Shown: positions 1 to 7,147 of the stretch, in pieces
How positions within the stretch are numbered: position 1 is the stretch's first letter
Layout: the number at the start of each line of letters is the position of its first letter
Assembly (NCBI GenBank): GCA_020024235.1
Contig: JAHHUA010000011.1
Coordinates: 1 to 21,516, forward strand
Source: Oscillospiraceae bacterium
GTDB lineage: Bacteria; Bacillota; Clostridia; Oscillospirales; Ruminococcaceae
DNA: 21,516 bases
Direction of reading: 5' to 3'
Translations under genes and position numbers: made by a program
The notes under the pieces: model-generated
Databases searched by the model: none
What the model saw: the letters and a program-made list of their open reading frames with translations, nothing else
What the model was told of the DNA's origin: nothing

Positions 1-16
1 GCTGAGCTATGCTCCC
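1..16 (-). tRNA. tRNA, 5' part only, cut by the window edge
   Basis: Read on the minus strand, positions 16 to 1 give GGGAGCATAGCTCAGC. This is a 7-nt acceptor strand (GGGAGCA), then U8, A9, the D-stem GCTC and the start of the D-loop AGC, exactly as a bacterial tRNA begins. The anticodon lies outside the window, so the amino acid is unknown; a GGGAGCA acceptor does not settle it. A strong promoter lies just upstream at 31-59, which supports a real tRNA gene or operon transcribed leftward. Confidence 0.72.
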
Positions 17-30
17 GAGTCACGAATATG

Positions 31-59
31 ATTATATCACATGATTTTAAAAAAAGCAA
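31..59 (-). promoter_or_regulatory. sigma-A type promoter of the left-edge tRNA
   Basis: On the minus strand, TTGCTT (54-59) and TATAAT (31-36) are separated by 17 bp. The predicted transcription start near position 24 is about 8 nt before the tRNA 5' end at 16, the short leader usual for tRNA operons. Confidence 0.72.
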
Positions 60-84
60 TAGAAAGATGTAATTTTTTCTAAAT

Positions 85-777
85 TTATTTGACTTTTTCA
101 AAAACTTCTCGGATTTTCTTTCTTTCACCCAAAACCATAACAACGGATTTTTTCTTTAAGATTGTGTTTGCCTCAGCCTGATGTGAAATACCGTTGTCTT
201 CTTTAACCATCATAACCAAAATATTGTGATTTTGCTTGATATTTGTTTTTTCCAAAGGAATACCGTCCAATTCATTGGGGACTTTGTTAAGATAAATTTT
301 AGCTACCACCATATTTCCATAGTCGTCCATAATGGAAATAGGGTTGGAGTTTTCTCCAAACATAATTTTATTAGCTGTAATTTGAATAATTTTATTAAAT
401 TTTGTTTTAATAAATGGCATTCTGCGGAAAAAATTAAATAAAAGAAAAATTATTAAAAATATGCTTATGCTGGCGGTTACGGATTTTAAATCTTTAACAT
501 TCATATTTGTGAAAATATTTACCAAAGAAGAAATAATTGTTACACTGAAGGCATAGCCGAAAATCATGGTAATTTTGGCTAAGGTTCTGCGTATTTTTGA
601 ATGTACAATAATCTCACTTTCAGCAGTAGTAAAACCTGAATTAGTTAAAAGAGAGATAACCTGAAAACGGGCTTTTTCCTCTGTAAGTCCGGTAAGCTGG
701 AATAAAACAGTGATAATATCGGAAATTATCATATAAATCACAATAAATAACACAAACATAACAGTAGCACCCAGCAT
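85..777 (-). CDS. membrane protein with C-terminal TrkA-C (RCK-C) domain
   Basis: Integral membrane protein of about 230 residues. The N-terminal part has a first hydrophobic helix (about residues 1-25), an amphipathic stretch containing SLLTNSGFTTAESE, and two more helices (about 67-90 and 102-120). From about residue 150 to the end it is soluble and matches the TrkA-C/RCK-C regulatory fold (segments IYLNKVPNELDGIPLEKT, NILVMMVKED and VVMVLGERKKIREVFE). Such domains bind small ligands, including c-di-AMP in some potassium transporters, so a role in ion homeostasis is inferred but no transport pore is evident. Four in-frame starts lie close together. ATG at 777 is preferred because GGAG (787-790) is then 9 nt upstream; the outer ATGs at 786 and 783 sit too close to it. 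It lies 60 bp downstream of the asparaginase gene and may share its transcript. Confidence 0.8.
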   Translation of the reverse strand: MLGATVMFVLFIVIYMIISDIITVLFQLTGLTEEKARFQVISLLTNSGFTTAESEIIVHSKIRRTLAKITMIFGYAFSVTIISSLVNIFTNMNVKDLKSVTASISIFLIIFLLFNFFRRMPFIKTKFNKIIQITANKIMFGENSNPISIMDDYGNMVVAKIYLNKVPNELDGIPLEKTNIKQNHNILVMMVKEDNGISHQAEANTILKKKSVVMVLGERKKIREVFEKVK

Positions 778-837
778 AGTCATCATCTCCTTTAATAATA
801 AAGTATATTTGATTTTTTAAAAGTATTTTTCGGTAAT

Positions 838-1842
838 TTAATATTTTTTTAGTGTAAATACTGCTTCACTGTAGCCAGCCAATTCTTTTTTATGATTATA
901 AACAGTGGGCTTTAAGTCATCTGCAAAATAATCAATATCACATTCTGGAATAAAACCGATTTGGCGGAGGGTTTCCAACAAAACAATAGTATCTGACTGA
1001 TTTTTGCCGTCATCGACTTTTACAGCTATTCCTATACCCATTTCAGGGATTGCAGCGGTAAAATATCCGTTAGAACCTACTTTTGCCACAATTTTCCCCG
1101 GATATTTTGACATAATTTTATAGTCAATTCGGTCAGAACCGGACATGTTAACAGGATTTGCAAGACAGGATTTCATTATTTTTTCGGCAGAGGGAGCAAG
1201 TTTTTCTCCTAATGTTTCGGGGCGGCTCATTCTTGCCATTCCATAAGCAAAATCTTTAAGAGGCATTGCATGTACAGGTACACCGCAGCCGTCCAAACCT
1301 ATTATAATTTTATCTTCGGGATAATTACAGATTTCGCTTATCATTTTAACAATTCTCTTTTGGTGAGGGTGTTCTGTTTGGCAGTATGTGTCTAAATCTT
1401 CATTCATATATTTAACCGCAGCCAGCATACCTGAATGTTTTCCACTGCAATTATTGTGAATTTGCAATGGTTCTTCGCCGTTTTTTTTCATTTTTTCGGT
1501 TATATCATTTTTGTATGGATAATGAGCTCCGCATTGAAGGTAACTTTCATCAAGTCCCGCCTTTTTTAATATGGAACGAACTGTGTTTACATGAATTTCT
1601 TCACCTGAATGTGATGCACAGATTTGAGCGATTTCCATATCGGTAAATCCATAAGCGTCCCATACGCCTAAAGCCATAGGAACCATAGCCTGCATTAGTT
1701 TTGCAGAAGAACGCATATATGCTACTTGCTCAGGTTCACCCGCTGAATACATAAGTTTCCCGTTAAAATCAACGACAGCTACAGAACCTGTGCAAAACAA
1801 ATCTACTAAATTGCCACGATAAGTATTAACCAGTATTTCCAC
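838..1842 (-). CDS. L-asparaginase, ReAV/asparaginase II family
   Basis: Hydrolyses L-asparagine to aspartate and ammonia, probably in the cytoplasm, as no signal peptide is seen. Family hallmarks are present in order: RSSAKLMQ (44-51, catalytic Ser/Lys pair), ASHSGEE (76-82), NNCSGKHSGML (130-140) and GLDGCGVPVH (182-191). C132, K135 and C186 have the spacing of the metal-binding Cys-Lys-Cys set described for the Rhizobium etli enzyme ReAV. About 334 residues is normal for this family. The longest ORF begins at an ATG at 1908, but the true start is almost certainly GTG at 1842: it is 8 nt after GAGG (1851-1854), the family N-terminus (EILVNTYRGNLVD) begins there, and the predicted promoter (1874-1902) overlaps the region upstream. 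The substrate is inferred from the family. Confidence 0.9.
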   Translation of the reverse strand: MEILVNTYRGNLVDLFCTGSVAVVDFNGKLMYSAGEPEQVAYMRSSAKLMQAMVPMALGVWDAYGFTDMEIAQICASHSGEEIHVNTVRSILKKAGLDESYLQCGAHYPYKNDITEKMKKNGEEPLQIHNNCSGKHSGMLAAVKYMNEDLDTYCQTEHPHQKRIVKMISEICNYPEDKIIIGLDGCGVPVHAMPLKDFAYGMARMSRPETLGEKLAPSAEKIMKSCLANPVNMSGSDRIDYKIMSKYPGKIVAKVGSNGYFTAAIPEMGIGIAVKVDDGKNQSDTIVLLETLRQIGFIPECDIDYFADDLKPTVYNHKKELAGYSEAVFTLKKY

Positions 1843-1873
1843 AATATTTACCTCGCTTTTATAAATTAATTCT

Positions 1874-1902
1874 ATTTTATAACCTTTTTGTAAAAATGTA
1901 AA
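1874..1902 (-). promoter_or_regulatory. predicted promoter of the asparaginase gene
   Basis: On the minus strand, TTTACA (1897-1902) and TAAAAT (1874-1879) are 17 bp apart. The start near 1867 would leave a leader of about 25 nt before the GTG start at 1842, and makes the longer ORF starting at 1908 untranscribed. Confidence 0.55.
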
Positions 1903-1906
1903 TACC

Positions 1907-1925
1907 ATTGTATAATTAATACAAT
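1907..1925. repeat. perfect 7-bp inverted repeat, possible operator
   Basis: ATTGTAT (1907-1913), AATTA, ATACAAT (1919-1925). It lies directly upstream of the -35 box of the asparaginase promoter, where an activator would bind. No cognate regulator is encoded next to it. Confidence 0.4.
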
Positions 1926-2000
1926 ATAATGAAGAAAACTAAGATTTATTAATAAAATAAGCCAATATTTTAAATTATTGCATAAAAAATAATAAAATGC

Positions 2001-2029
2001 TTGACTTATTATAAAATAAGTGGTATTAT
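2001..2029 (+). promoter_or_regulatory. promoter of tRNA-Arg
   Basis: TTGACT (2001-2006) and TATTAT (2024-2029) are separated by 17 bp. The start near 2036 is about 15 nt before the tRNA. Confidence 0.7.
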
Positions 2030-2050
2030 AATAAAGCTAATTAAAGATAT

Positions 2051-2127
<77 letters not shown>

Positions 2128-2214
2128 GAAAAGCAAAACACTTTTGATGACAAGGCAAAAAAGCCTTAGAAAATCAAGGGTTAAAAGCGACAGATAACTA
2201 TTTGGTTAATTTGC

Positions 2215-2258
2215 CACAGTAAACGGTGTGATCATTTTGGTCATGCCGTTTTTCTGTG
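2215..2258 (+). terminator. long hairpin after tRNA-Arg, possible terminator
   Basis: AAACGGTGTGATCA (2221-2234) can pair along its whole length with TGGTCATGCCGTTT, with three G-U pairs and a 3-nt loop, followed by TTT. Outer arms CACAG (2215-2219) and CTGTG (2254-2258) extend the stem. It would end transcription about 90-130 nt after the tRNA. The run of T is short, so it could instead be a structured element of the possible relic. Confidence 0.5.
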
Positions 2259-2285
2259 TTTATGGGTGTATTACACTATCATGGT

Positions 2286-2378
2286 ATGGGAAAGTATGTG
2301 AATAATGTGCTAAACGCTTTTATATCCTCATTTAGCATATTTATTGTAATTGTAATAACAATTAGGTCTGATACCTAA
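2286..2378 (+). CDS. possible 30-residue hydrophobic peptide
   Basis: An ATG-initiated frame of 30 codons encodes a polar start (MGKYVNNVLNAF), one hydrophobic segment of about 12 residues (SIFIVIVITI) and a short charged end (RSDT). The shape resembles membrane peptides such as type I toxins, but there is no recognisable ribosome binding site upstream and the hydrophobic segment is short. It lies just after the hairpin at 2215-2258. Chance is a serious alternative in this AT-rich stretch. Confidence 0.15.
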   Translation: MGKYVNNVLNAFISSFSIFIVIVITIRSDT

Positions 2379-2685
2379 CGGCTGACATAGTCATCTTAAA
2401 CCAAATAATTTTTATTTACCGATGAATAGATATACCACTAATCAATTTTCATAACAAATAATGCCGCTATTTATATGAGCCGACTTATCTGAGAGGAACA
2501 ATTCCTATATGCTGCTTAAAATAGCATTTCAAAGAGAACAGTGTCCCCACCGCCAATCATTATGATAAGCGGAGAGCACTATTTCGTACCGGGTTACCTT
2601 GGATTTATTTTGCGTACATATGGTAGTTCACCGATTGGAATATCCTTTTTTTCACTTTTTCACTGCACTTGACGGTTATAAAATG

Positions 2686-2708
2686 AAAAAGCAGGCAATA
2701 CTGCCTGC
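2686..2708 (-). terminator. terminator of rpsU
   Basis: Stem GCAGGCA (2691-2697) / TGCCTGC (2702-2708) with a 4-nt loop. On the minus strand it is followed by TTTTT (2686-2690). It sits 30 bp after the rpsU stop codon. Confidence 0.85.
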
Positions 2709-2737
2709 CTTCACCATTTCACTGAAAGAATCTGTAA

Positions 2738-2914
2738 TTACTTAAACTTGCGTTTACGAGCAGCTTCAGATTTCTTCTTACGTCTAACAGAGGGCTTTTC
2801 ATAGTGTTCTCTCTTACGAACTTCAGCTAGAACACCAGATCTTGCACACTGTCTTTTGAATCTTCTCAGAGCACTGTCCAAAGATTCATCACTCTTAACA
2901 CGAATTTCTGCCAT
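2738..2914 (-). CDS. rpsU: 30S ribosomal protein S21
   Basis: Encodes 58 residues beginning MAEIRVKSDESLDSALRRF and containing KREHYEKPS followed by the basic tail VRRKKKSEAARKRKFK, the standard bacterial bS21 sequence. It binds the 30S platform near the anti-Shine-Dalgarno end of 16S rRNA and helps initiation. The start is certain: ATG at 2914 follows a strong GGAGGGAGGG ribosome binding site. It has its own promoter (2977-3005) and terminator (2686-2708), so it is a single-gene unit here. In many Clostridia it is followed by a yqeY-like gene; that is not the case here, where the stretch described at 2128-2685 follows. Confidence 0.97.
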   Translation of the reverse strand: MAEIRVKSDESLDSALRRFKRQCARSGVLAEVRKREHYEKPSVRRKKKSEAARKRKFK

Positions 2915-2976
2915 TTACAATCCCTCCCTCCGCGCACGGCAGGAGATATTTTATCCATTCTCGGATAACACAAGTT

Positions 2977-3005
2977 ATTATACACTCTTATGCCTAATTA
3001 GTCAA
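2977..3005 (-). promoter_or_regulatory. promoter of rpsU
   Basis: On the minus strand, TTGACT (3000-3005) and TATAAT (2977-2982) have a 17-bp spacer. The leader of about 55 nt contains a small stem TTATCC/GGATAA (around 2951-2968). Confidence 0.82.
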
Positions 3006-3075
3006 TACCTTAAAACTATAATTTGTAAATATTATTTAAATTTTTTTACTTTCTATGTTTTTCTAAATAAAAATA

Positions 3076-3104
3076 TTGAAATTCTTAAAAAAAATATATA
3101 AAAT
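3076..3104 (+). promoter_or_regulatory. promoter of the UDG-MATE-rarA operon
   Basis: TTGAAA (3076-3081) and TAAAAT (3099-3104) are 17 bp apart. The start near 3111 leaves a leader of about 37 nt before the ATG at 3148. Confidence 0.6.
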
Positions 3105-3147
3105 AGTAAGGAGATTATTTAAAAAAAGGAATTGGAGAAATTTAATT

Positions 3148-3741
3148 ATGCTGGAATCATGGGAAGAATTATATGACGAATGTATAAACTGCCAAAAATG
3201 CCCTTTATGTGAAACCCGAACAAATGTGGTTTTCGGTCAGGGAAACCGAAACTCCAAAGTTTTATTTGTTGGAGAAGGCCCCGGTGAAAACGAGGATTTA
3301 ACAGGTCAGCCCTTTGTAGGCAGAGGCGGTCAGCTTTTGGATAAGCTTTTAAACATTATAGATTTGGACAGAAATAAAAATATATATATTGCCAATATGG
3401 TAAAGTGCCGTCCTCCTAAAAACAGAGACCCCAAAAAAGAAGAAACTGATATATGTATAAATTATCTTAGAAATCAGGTTTACCTTTTAAGACCCAAGAT
3501 AATAGTATGTCTTGGCAGAATTGCCGCCACTTCTTTAATTGACACTAATTACAAAGTAACAAAACAACATGGTGAATTTATTCTGAAAAACGGTATATGG
3601 ATGACAGGCACATTTCACCCTGCTGCCCTTTTGAGAAATCCCGCCAGCAAACCAGACGCTCTGGAAGATTTTCAGAAACTCCGTGAAAAAATAAAAGAGG
3701 TTTGCCCGGAAACCTATGAAAACATATCCAAAGGAGAATAA
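3148..3741 (+). CDS. uracil-DNA glycosylase, family 4 (Fe-S type)
   Basis: Removes uracil from DNA at the start of base excision repair. The 197-residue product shows the family 4 layout. C15, C18, C87 and C103 are the four [4Fe-4S] ligands (CINCQKC, VKCRPP and ETDICINYL). GEGPGENED (42-50) is the active-site loop, and TFHPAALLR (155-163) with H157 is the DNA-intercalating/catalytic motif. The longest frame starts with a TTG at 3076, inside the predicted -35 box, so ATG at 3148 is chosen; it matches the usual family N-terminus (LESWEELYDEC) and has GGAG 10 nt upstream. Its TAA ends 1 bp before the MATE gene start, so the two are translationally close. The tail is short, as expected for bacterial members. 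Confidence 0.93.
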   Translation: MLESWEELYDECINCQKCPLCETRTNVVFGQGNRNSKVLFVGEGPGENEDLTGQPFVGRGGQLLDKLLNIIDLDRNKNIYIANMVKCRPPKNRDPKKEETDICINYLRNQVYLLRPKIIVCLGRIAATSLIDTNYKVTKQHGEFILKNGIWMTGTFHPAALLRNPASKPDALEDFQKLREKIKEVCPETYENISKGE

Positions 3742-3742
3742 T

Positions 3743-5110
3743 ATGGACAAAAGAACTGACTTATTAAACGGAAATATTTTAAAGTCCCTAGTAGCTATGT
3801 CAATTCCGATTATGGCAACTTCTTTTTTGCAGATGGCATATAACATGACCGATATGATTTGGATAGGTCGTGTGGGAAGTAATTCTGTAGCTGCTGTGGG
3901 TGCTGCGGGAATGTTTGTAAACCTGGCAAATGGATTATCAGCCTTTTTAAGAGTGGGAAGTCAGGTAAATGTTGCACAGTCCTATGGTTCAGGAAACCAG
4001 GATACTGCTGCCCGTTATGCACAAAATGCATTGCAGATGGGATGTATCATGTCTGTAATTTACGGACTTATAATCTGTCTTTTCAGAAAACCCTTTATCG
4101 GATTTTTTAAATTCACTAATTCTCAGGTTATAAAAGATGCAGAAACCTATCTTTTTATTATGGGTATATTTATAATATTTAATTTTATAAATCCCATATG
4201 CACCGCTGTAATAACTGCTACGGGAAACAGCCACACACCTTTTAAAATCAGCACAATCGGTCTTATAATAAATATCATACTTGACCCACTGCTTATTTTC
4301 GGTTTTGGACCTATACCCGCTATGGGTGTATTTGGAGCTGCTGCTGCAACTGTCTTTGCACAATTTGTTGTATGTGTTCTTTTCATCTCATATTTTAAAA
4401 ATGATGTTCATGTATTCAGTAAAATGAGATTTACTAAACCATTGGAAAAGGAAATTATTAAGTCAATTACCAAAATAGGTATGCCTGCCAGTGTACAGGG
4501 AATCATGTTTACAGGGATTTCCATGGTAATCGGAAGAATTATTGCTGTATGGGGTGAAACCGCCATAGCTGTACAAAAAGTAGGCATACAGGTTGAATCC
4601 ATTTCCTATATGGCAGCAGACGGTTTTGCTTCCGCTACCAACTCTTTTATTGCTCAAAACTATGGTGCAAAACAATATCAGCGCTCTAAAGACGGATATA
4701 AAATTTCATTTAAAGTTATGCTTGTTTGGGGTATTATCACCACTTCACTTTTAGTATTTCTTCCGGCTCCCATATTCAGCATATTCATTCCCGATCCTGA
4801 TATAATTCCTTTAGGAGTAAATTATTTAAGAATTCTTGGCTATTCACAGTTATTTATGTGTATAGATGCTGTTACATCAGGGGCATTTTCCGCCTATGGA
4901 AAAACCATTGTCCCCTCTGTTTGCGGTGTAGTTTTTGCCAGCATGAGAATACCTGTTGCCATTATTTTAGGCAAAACCGCATTGGGACTTAACGGAGTTT
5001 GGTGGAGTATAAGTGTATGTACTATGCTTAAAGTTATTGTTCTTGTAACAGTTTTTGCAGTATTTATGAAAAAATTTACTAAAAAAATCGAGGCTTGTCA
5101 AAATGTTTAA
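3743..5110 (+). CDS. MATE family multidrug/Na+ antiporter
   Basis: Membrane exporter of 455 residues with about 12 hydrophobic helices in two similar halves. It normally couples cation entry to efflux of cationic drugs or metabolites. Diagnostic stretches are SIPIMATSFLQMAYNMTDMI in helix 1, WIGRVGSNSVAAVG, and the second-half counterpart beginning SITKIGMPASVQGIMFT (about 238-254). The start is ATG at 3743 with AAGGAG 6 nt upstream. It sits between two DNA-maintenance genes: its start is 1 bp after the UDG stop, and its end overlaps the rarA start by 8 bp, so translational coupling is likely. The substrate cannot be told from sequence. Confidence 0.9.
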   Translation: MDKRTDLLNGNILKSLVAMSIPIMATSFLQMAYNMTDMIWIGRVGSNSVAAVGAAGMFVNLANGLSAFLRVGSQVNVAQSYGSGNQDTAARYAQNALQMGCIMSVIYGLIICLFRKPFIGFFKFTNSQVIKDAETYLFIMGIFIIFNFINPICTAVITATGNSHTPFKISTIGLIINIILDPLLIFGFGPIPAMGVFGAAAATVFAQFVVCVLFISYFKNDVHVFSKMRFTKPLEKEIIKSITKIGMPASVQGIMFTGISMVIGRIIAVWGETAIAVQKVGIQVESISYMAADGFASATNSFIAQNYGAKQYQRSKDGYKISFKVMLVWGIITTSLLVFLPAPIFSIFIPDPDIIPLGVNYLRILGYSQLFMCIDAVTSGAFSAYGKTIVPSVCGVVFASMRIPVAIILGKTALGLNGVWWSISVCTMLKVIVLVTVFAVFMKKFTKKIEACQNV

Positions 5111-6368
5111 TTCTCCTTTGGCTAATGCGTTAAGACCCGATACTTTGGAAGATATGGTGGGTCAGGAACATTTACTCGGCAAAGGCAAACTGTTAAACCG
5201 ACTTTATGAAAGCAAAAAACTCCCAAACCTGATTTTTTATGGCCCTTCCGGAGTGGGTAAAACCACTGTTGCCAAAATTCTTGCCAAAAGTGCCGGAAAA
5301 ACCCTTCGATACCTAAACGGAACCACTGCATCTACAGCAGATATAAAAGAGGTTATCAGTGATACCAACTCATTTGACGGACTGGGCGGAATTGTGCTTT
5401 ACTTAGATGAAATTCAATATCTGAATAAAAAACAGCAGCAAACTTTGTTGGAATTTATTGAAAACGGCTCCATAACACTTATATCTTCAACCACGGAAAA
5501 TCCGTATTTTTATGTATACAATGCTATTTTAAGCCGAAGCACTGTCTTTGAGTTTAAACCTGTATCCCCCACTGAAATGAAAAAAGCGGTTATTCGGGCA
5601 CTGAGCAAAGCCTGTGAACTTTTCGGCAAAGAATATAAAGCAAATGATGAAGTAATAGATATTATTTCCATAGGTTCAGGTGGTGATGTGAGAAAAGCCA
5701 TAAATGCCGTTGAACTTCTTGTTGCCACTGCTGTACCAGATGAAAAAGGAAAAGCTGTTATCACCGAAGAAGATGCCAAACAAGTGGCTCAGCGTTCTTC
5801 AAACCGCTATGACAGGGACGGAGATGCCCATTATAATCTTTTGTCTGCACTGCAAAAATCAATAAGAGGTTCTGATGAAAATGCTGCTCTCCACTACCTG
5901 GCAAGGCTTTTGGATGCAGGGGATTTGATTTCACCCTGCCGCAGACTCTTAGTCATTGCGGCAGAGGATATAGGTCTTGCCTACCCCAATGCCATACCAA
6001 TAGTTAAAGCCTGCGTGGATTCGGCTTTGCAGCTTGGTTTGCCCGAAGCCAGAATACCTCTTGCCGACGCGGTGGTACTTCTTGCTACAGCACCAAAATC
6101 CAATTCAGCTTATGCAGCTATGGAAAAAGCAATGGCAGATGTTCAAAACGGGAATTTTTCCGATATACCAGCCCATCTTAAAGATGGCCATTACTCAGGT
6201 GCTCAAAAACTGGGCCATGCAATAGGTTACAAATACCCCCATGATTTTCCAAACCACTATGTAAAACAACAATATCTTCCGGACACATTAAAAAACAAAA
6301 AATACTATGAATTTGGGGAAAATAAATCTGAGCAGTCAGCTTTAGCTTATAGAAATAAAAATTTATGA
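5103..6368 (+). CDS. rarA: replication-associated recombination protein A (AAA+ ATPase)
   Basis: A clamp-loader-like AAA+ ATPase (MgsA/WRNIP1 family) that acts at stalled replication forks. In the 421 residues: RPDTLEDMVGQEHLL (11-25), Walker A GPSGVGKTT (47-55), Walker B LYLDEIQ (99-105), sensor 1 ISSTTENPYF (127-136) and arginine finger SRS (144-146), followed by the lid and the C-terminal tetramerisation domain (AAEDIGLAYPNAI and KDGHYSGAQKLGHAIGYKYP). The length is normal. The start ATG overlaps the MATE gene end by 8 bp, with no strong ribosome binding site of its own, which fits translational coupling. It ends the operon at the terminator 6406-6440. Confidence 0.96.
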   Translation: MFNSPLANALRPDTLEDMVGQEHLLGKGKLLNRLYESKKLPNLIFYGPSGVGKTTVAKILAKSAGKTLRYLNGTTASTADIKEVISDTNSFDGLGGIVLYLDEIQYLNKKQQQTLLEFIENGSITLISSTTENPYFYVYNAILSRSTVFEFKPVSPTEMKKAVIRALSKACELFGKEYKANDEVIDIISIGSGGDVRKAINAVELLVATAVPDEKGKAVITEEDAKQVAQRSSNRYDRDGDAHYNLLSALQKSIRGSDENAALHYLARLLDAGDLISPCRRLLVIAAEDIGLAYPNAIPIVKACVDSALQLGLPEARIPLADAVVLLATAPKSNSAYAAMEKAMADVQNGNFSDIPAHLKDGHYSGAQKLGHAIGYKYPHDFPNHYVKQQYLPDTLKNKKYYEFGENKSEQSALAYRNKNL

Positions 6369-6405
6369 AAAATCTACATTTGAATTTCATTGGTGTTTTA
6401 TGTAC

Positions 6406-6440
6406 AAAAAACCGCTGTGTAAAATCACAGCGGTTTTTTT
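6406..6440 (+). terminator. terminator after rarA, usable from both sides
   Basis: ACCGCTGTG (6411-6419), 6-nt loop, CACAGCGGT (6426-6434), preceded by A5 and followed by T6. It lies between convergent rarA (plus) and the coiled-coil gene (minus) and can serve both. Confidence 0.92.
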
Positions 6441-6441
6441 A

Positions 6442-6990
6442 TTATTTATTTGATATATTTGCTGGGACTTCAGGAAGTTCAAGGGAGATTTCTCCCACTT
6501 CCATATCATCATAATCCATTTTTTCAATTTTATTTTGTGTATCTTCTTCACACTCAGTATAATGAAATTTTTCAGTGGTTTTCTCTTTGTTCATAAGAGC
6601 CATTATTTTAGCCATGGAATACATTTCTTTATTATATATCATTAAACGCTGTTCATCAGCGGGCGAAACTTTTTCCCCGGAAGAAATTCTCCTGAAAATA
6701 TCCAGACATTTTCGTTCTTCCTTCATCTGTTTCATCTTTGCCTTAACTTCTTCCTTACCGGCATCTATTTGCTGCTTATTGGTTTTTATGGAATTTATGG
6801 CATTTAGATAATTTGTAACAGTATTACAATTTTTGTCAATATTTTTAATCTCTTTTTCAAGATTAGCTAATTCTTTTTTGTTTTCGTGATTATCTTTGAT
6901 TTCATCCTGTTTTTTAACAAGCTCTGTGCGATAATCTTTCATCTTTGACAAAATATTTGAATAATAATCATTTGCTTCTCTTATTTTCAT
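6442..6990 (-). CDS. coiled-coil protein of unknown function
   Basis: I do not recognise this 182-residue protein. It has no signal peptide or membrane segment. Residues 1 to about 95 are highly charged with heptad-like spacing (SKMKDYRTELVKKQDEIKD; LEKEIKNIDKN; KEEVKAKMKQMKEERKCL), predicting a long coiled coil. Residues about 97-135 form a less charged helical part (IFRRISSGEKVSPADEQRLM). The last 40 residues are acidic (ECEEDTQNKIEKMDYDDMEV). The start is good: ATG at 6990 with AGAGGAGG upstream. It is a single gene with its own predicted promoter and shares the terminator of rarA. A scaffold or adaptor role would be a guess. Confidence 0.8.
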   Translation of the reverse strand: MKIREANDYYSNILSKMKDYRTELVKKQDEIKDNHENKKELANLEKEIKNIDKNCNTVTNYLNAINSIKTNKQQIDAGKEEVKAKMKQMKEERKCLDIFRRISSGEKVSPADEQRLMIYNKEMYSMAKIMALMNKEKTTEKFHYTECEEDTQNKIEKMDYDDMEVGEISLELPEVPANISNK

Positions 6991-7031
6991 TATATTTCCT
7001 CCTCTCAGTTATATAAACCCAGTTTTGATTT

Positions 7032-7061
7032 TATTTAAGTAAACCAATACATATTTGTCAA
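7032..7061 (-). promoter_or_regulatory. predicted promoter of the coiled-coil gene
   Basis: On the minus strand, a perfect -35 TTGACA (7056-7061) and a weak -10 TAAATA (7032-7037), 18 bp apart. The start near 7025 leaves a leader of about 35 nt. Confidence 0.5.
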
Positions 7062-7082
7062 GGAGATTTACCATAATTTCAT

Positions 7083-7111
7083 TTGAAAAAACACATAAAA
7101 TATGATAGAAT
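7083..7111 (+). promoter_or_regulatory. promoter of rqcH
   Basis: TTGAAA (7083-7088) and TAGAAT (7106-7111) with a 17-bp spacer. It is divergent from the promoter at 7032-7061, with about 20 bp between them. Confidence 0.65.
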
Positions 7112-7147
7112 ATATTTGATTTTAATTAAAAAAGGAGCTGAATAAAA

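Larger units (their letters stand above)
2128..2685. other. gene-poor stretch, possible relic of a mobile element
   Basis: About 560 bases between the tRNA and the rpsU terminator hold no ORF with a ribosome binding site that I would call a gene. The base texture is less AT-rich than the neighbouring spacers, and short open stretches look like remains of coding sequence. Read leftward, 2614-2667 gives KDIPIGELPYVRKINPR followed by a stop. Read rightward, the same DNA is open as a 50-residue frame. The position directly at the 3' end of a tRNA suggests decayed integrated DNA. I found no integrase gene and no second copy of the tRNA 3' end by eye, so this is inference only. Confidence 0.35.

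Noticed and set aside
1843..1908. N-terminal extension of the asparaginase from ATG 1908
   Set aside because: It has no ribosome binding site and overlaps the predicted promoter. GTG at 1842 has a good site and matches the family start.
2128..2737. Attachment-site repeat of the tRNA-Arg 3' end
   Set aside because: Looking by eye for a second copy of the T-arm/acceptor sequence up to rpsU found none, so no att site is called.
2856..3101. 81-codon plus-strand frame overlapping the rpsU start
   Set aside because: It is antisense to the rpsU start and promoter; rpsU is certain on the minus strand.
3076..3147. N-terminal extension of the uracil-DNA glycosylase from a TTG
   Set aside because: The TTG is part of the predicted -35 box, the extension is only AT-rich Lys/Ile/Arg, and the family N-terminus begins at 3148.
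3989..4363. Overlapping minus-strand frames inside the MATE gene
   Set aside because: They are antisense to a clear exporter gene, with no ribosome binding sites or domain-like sequence.
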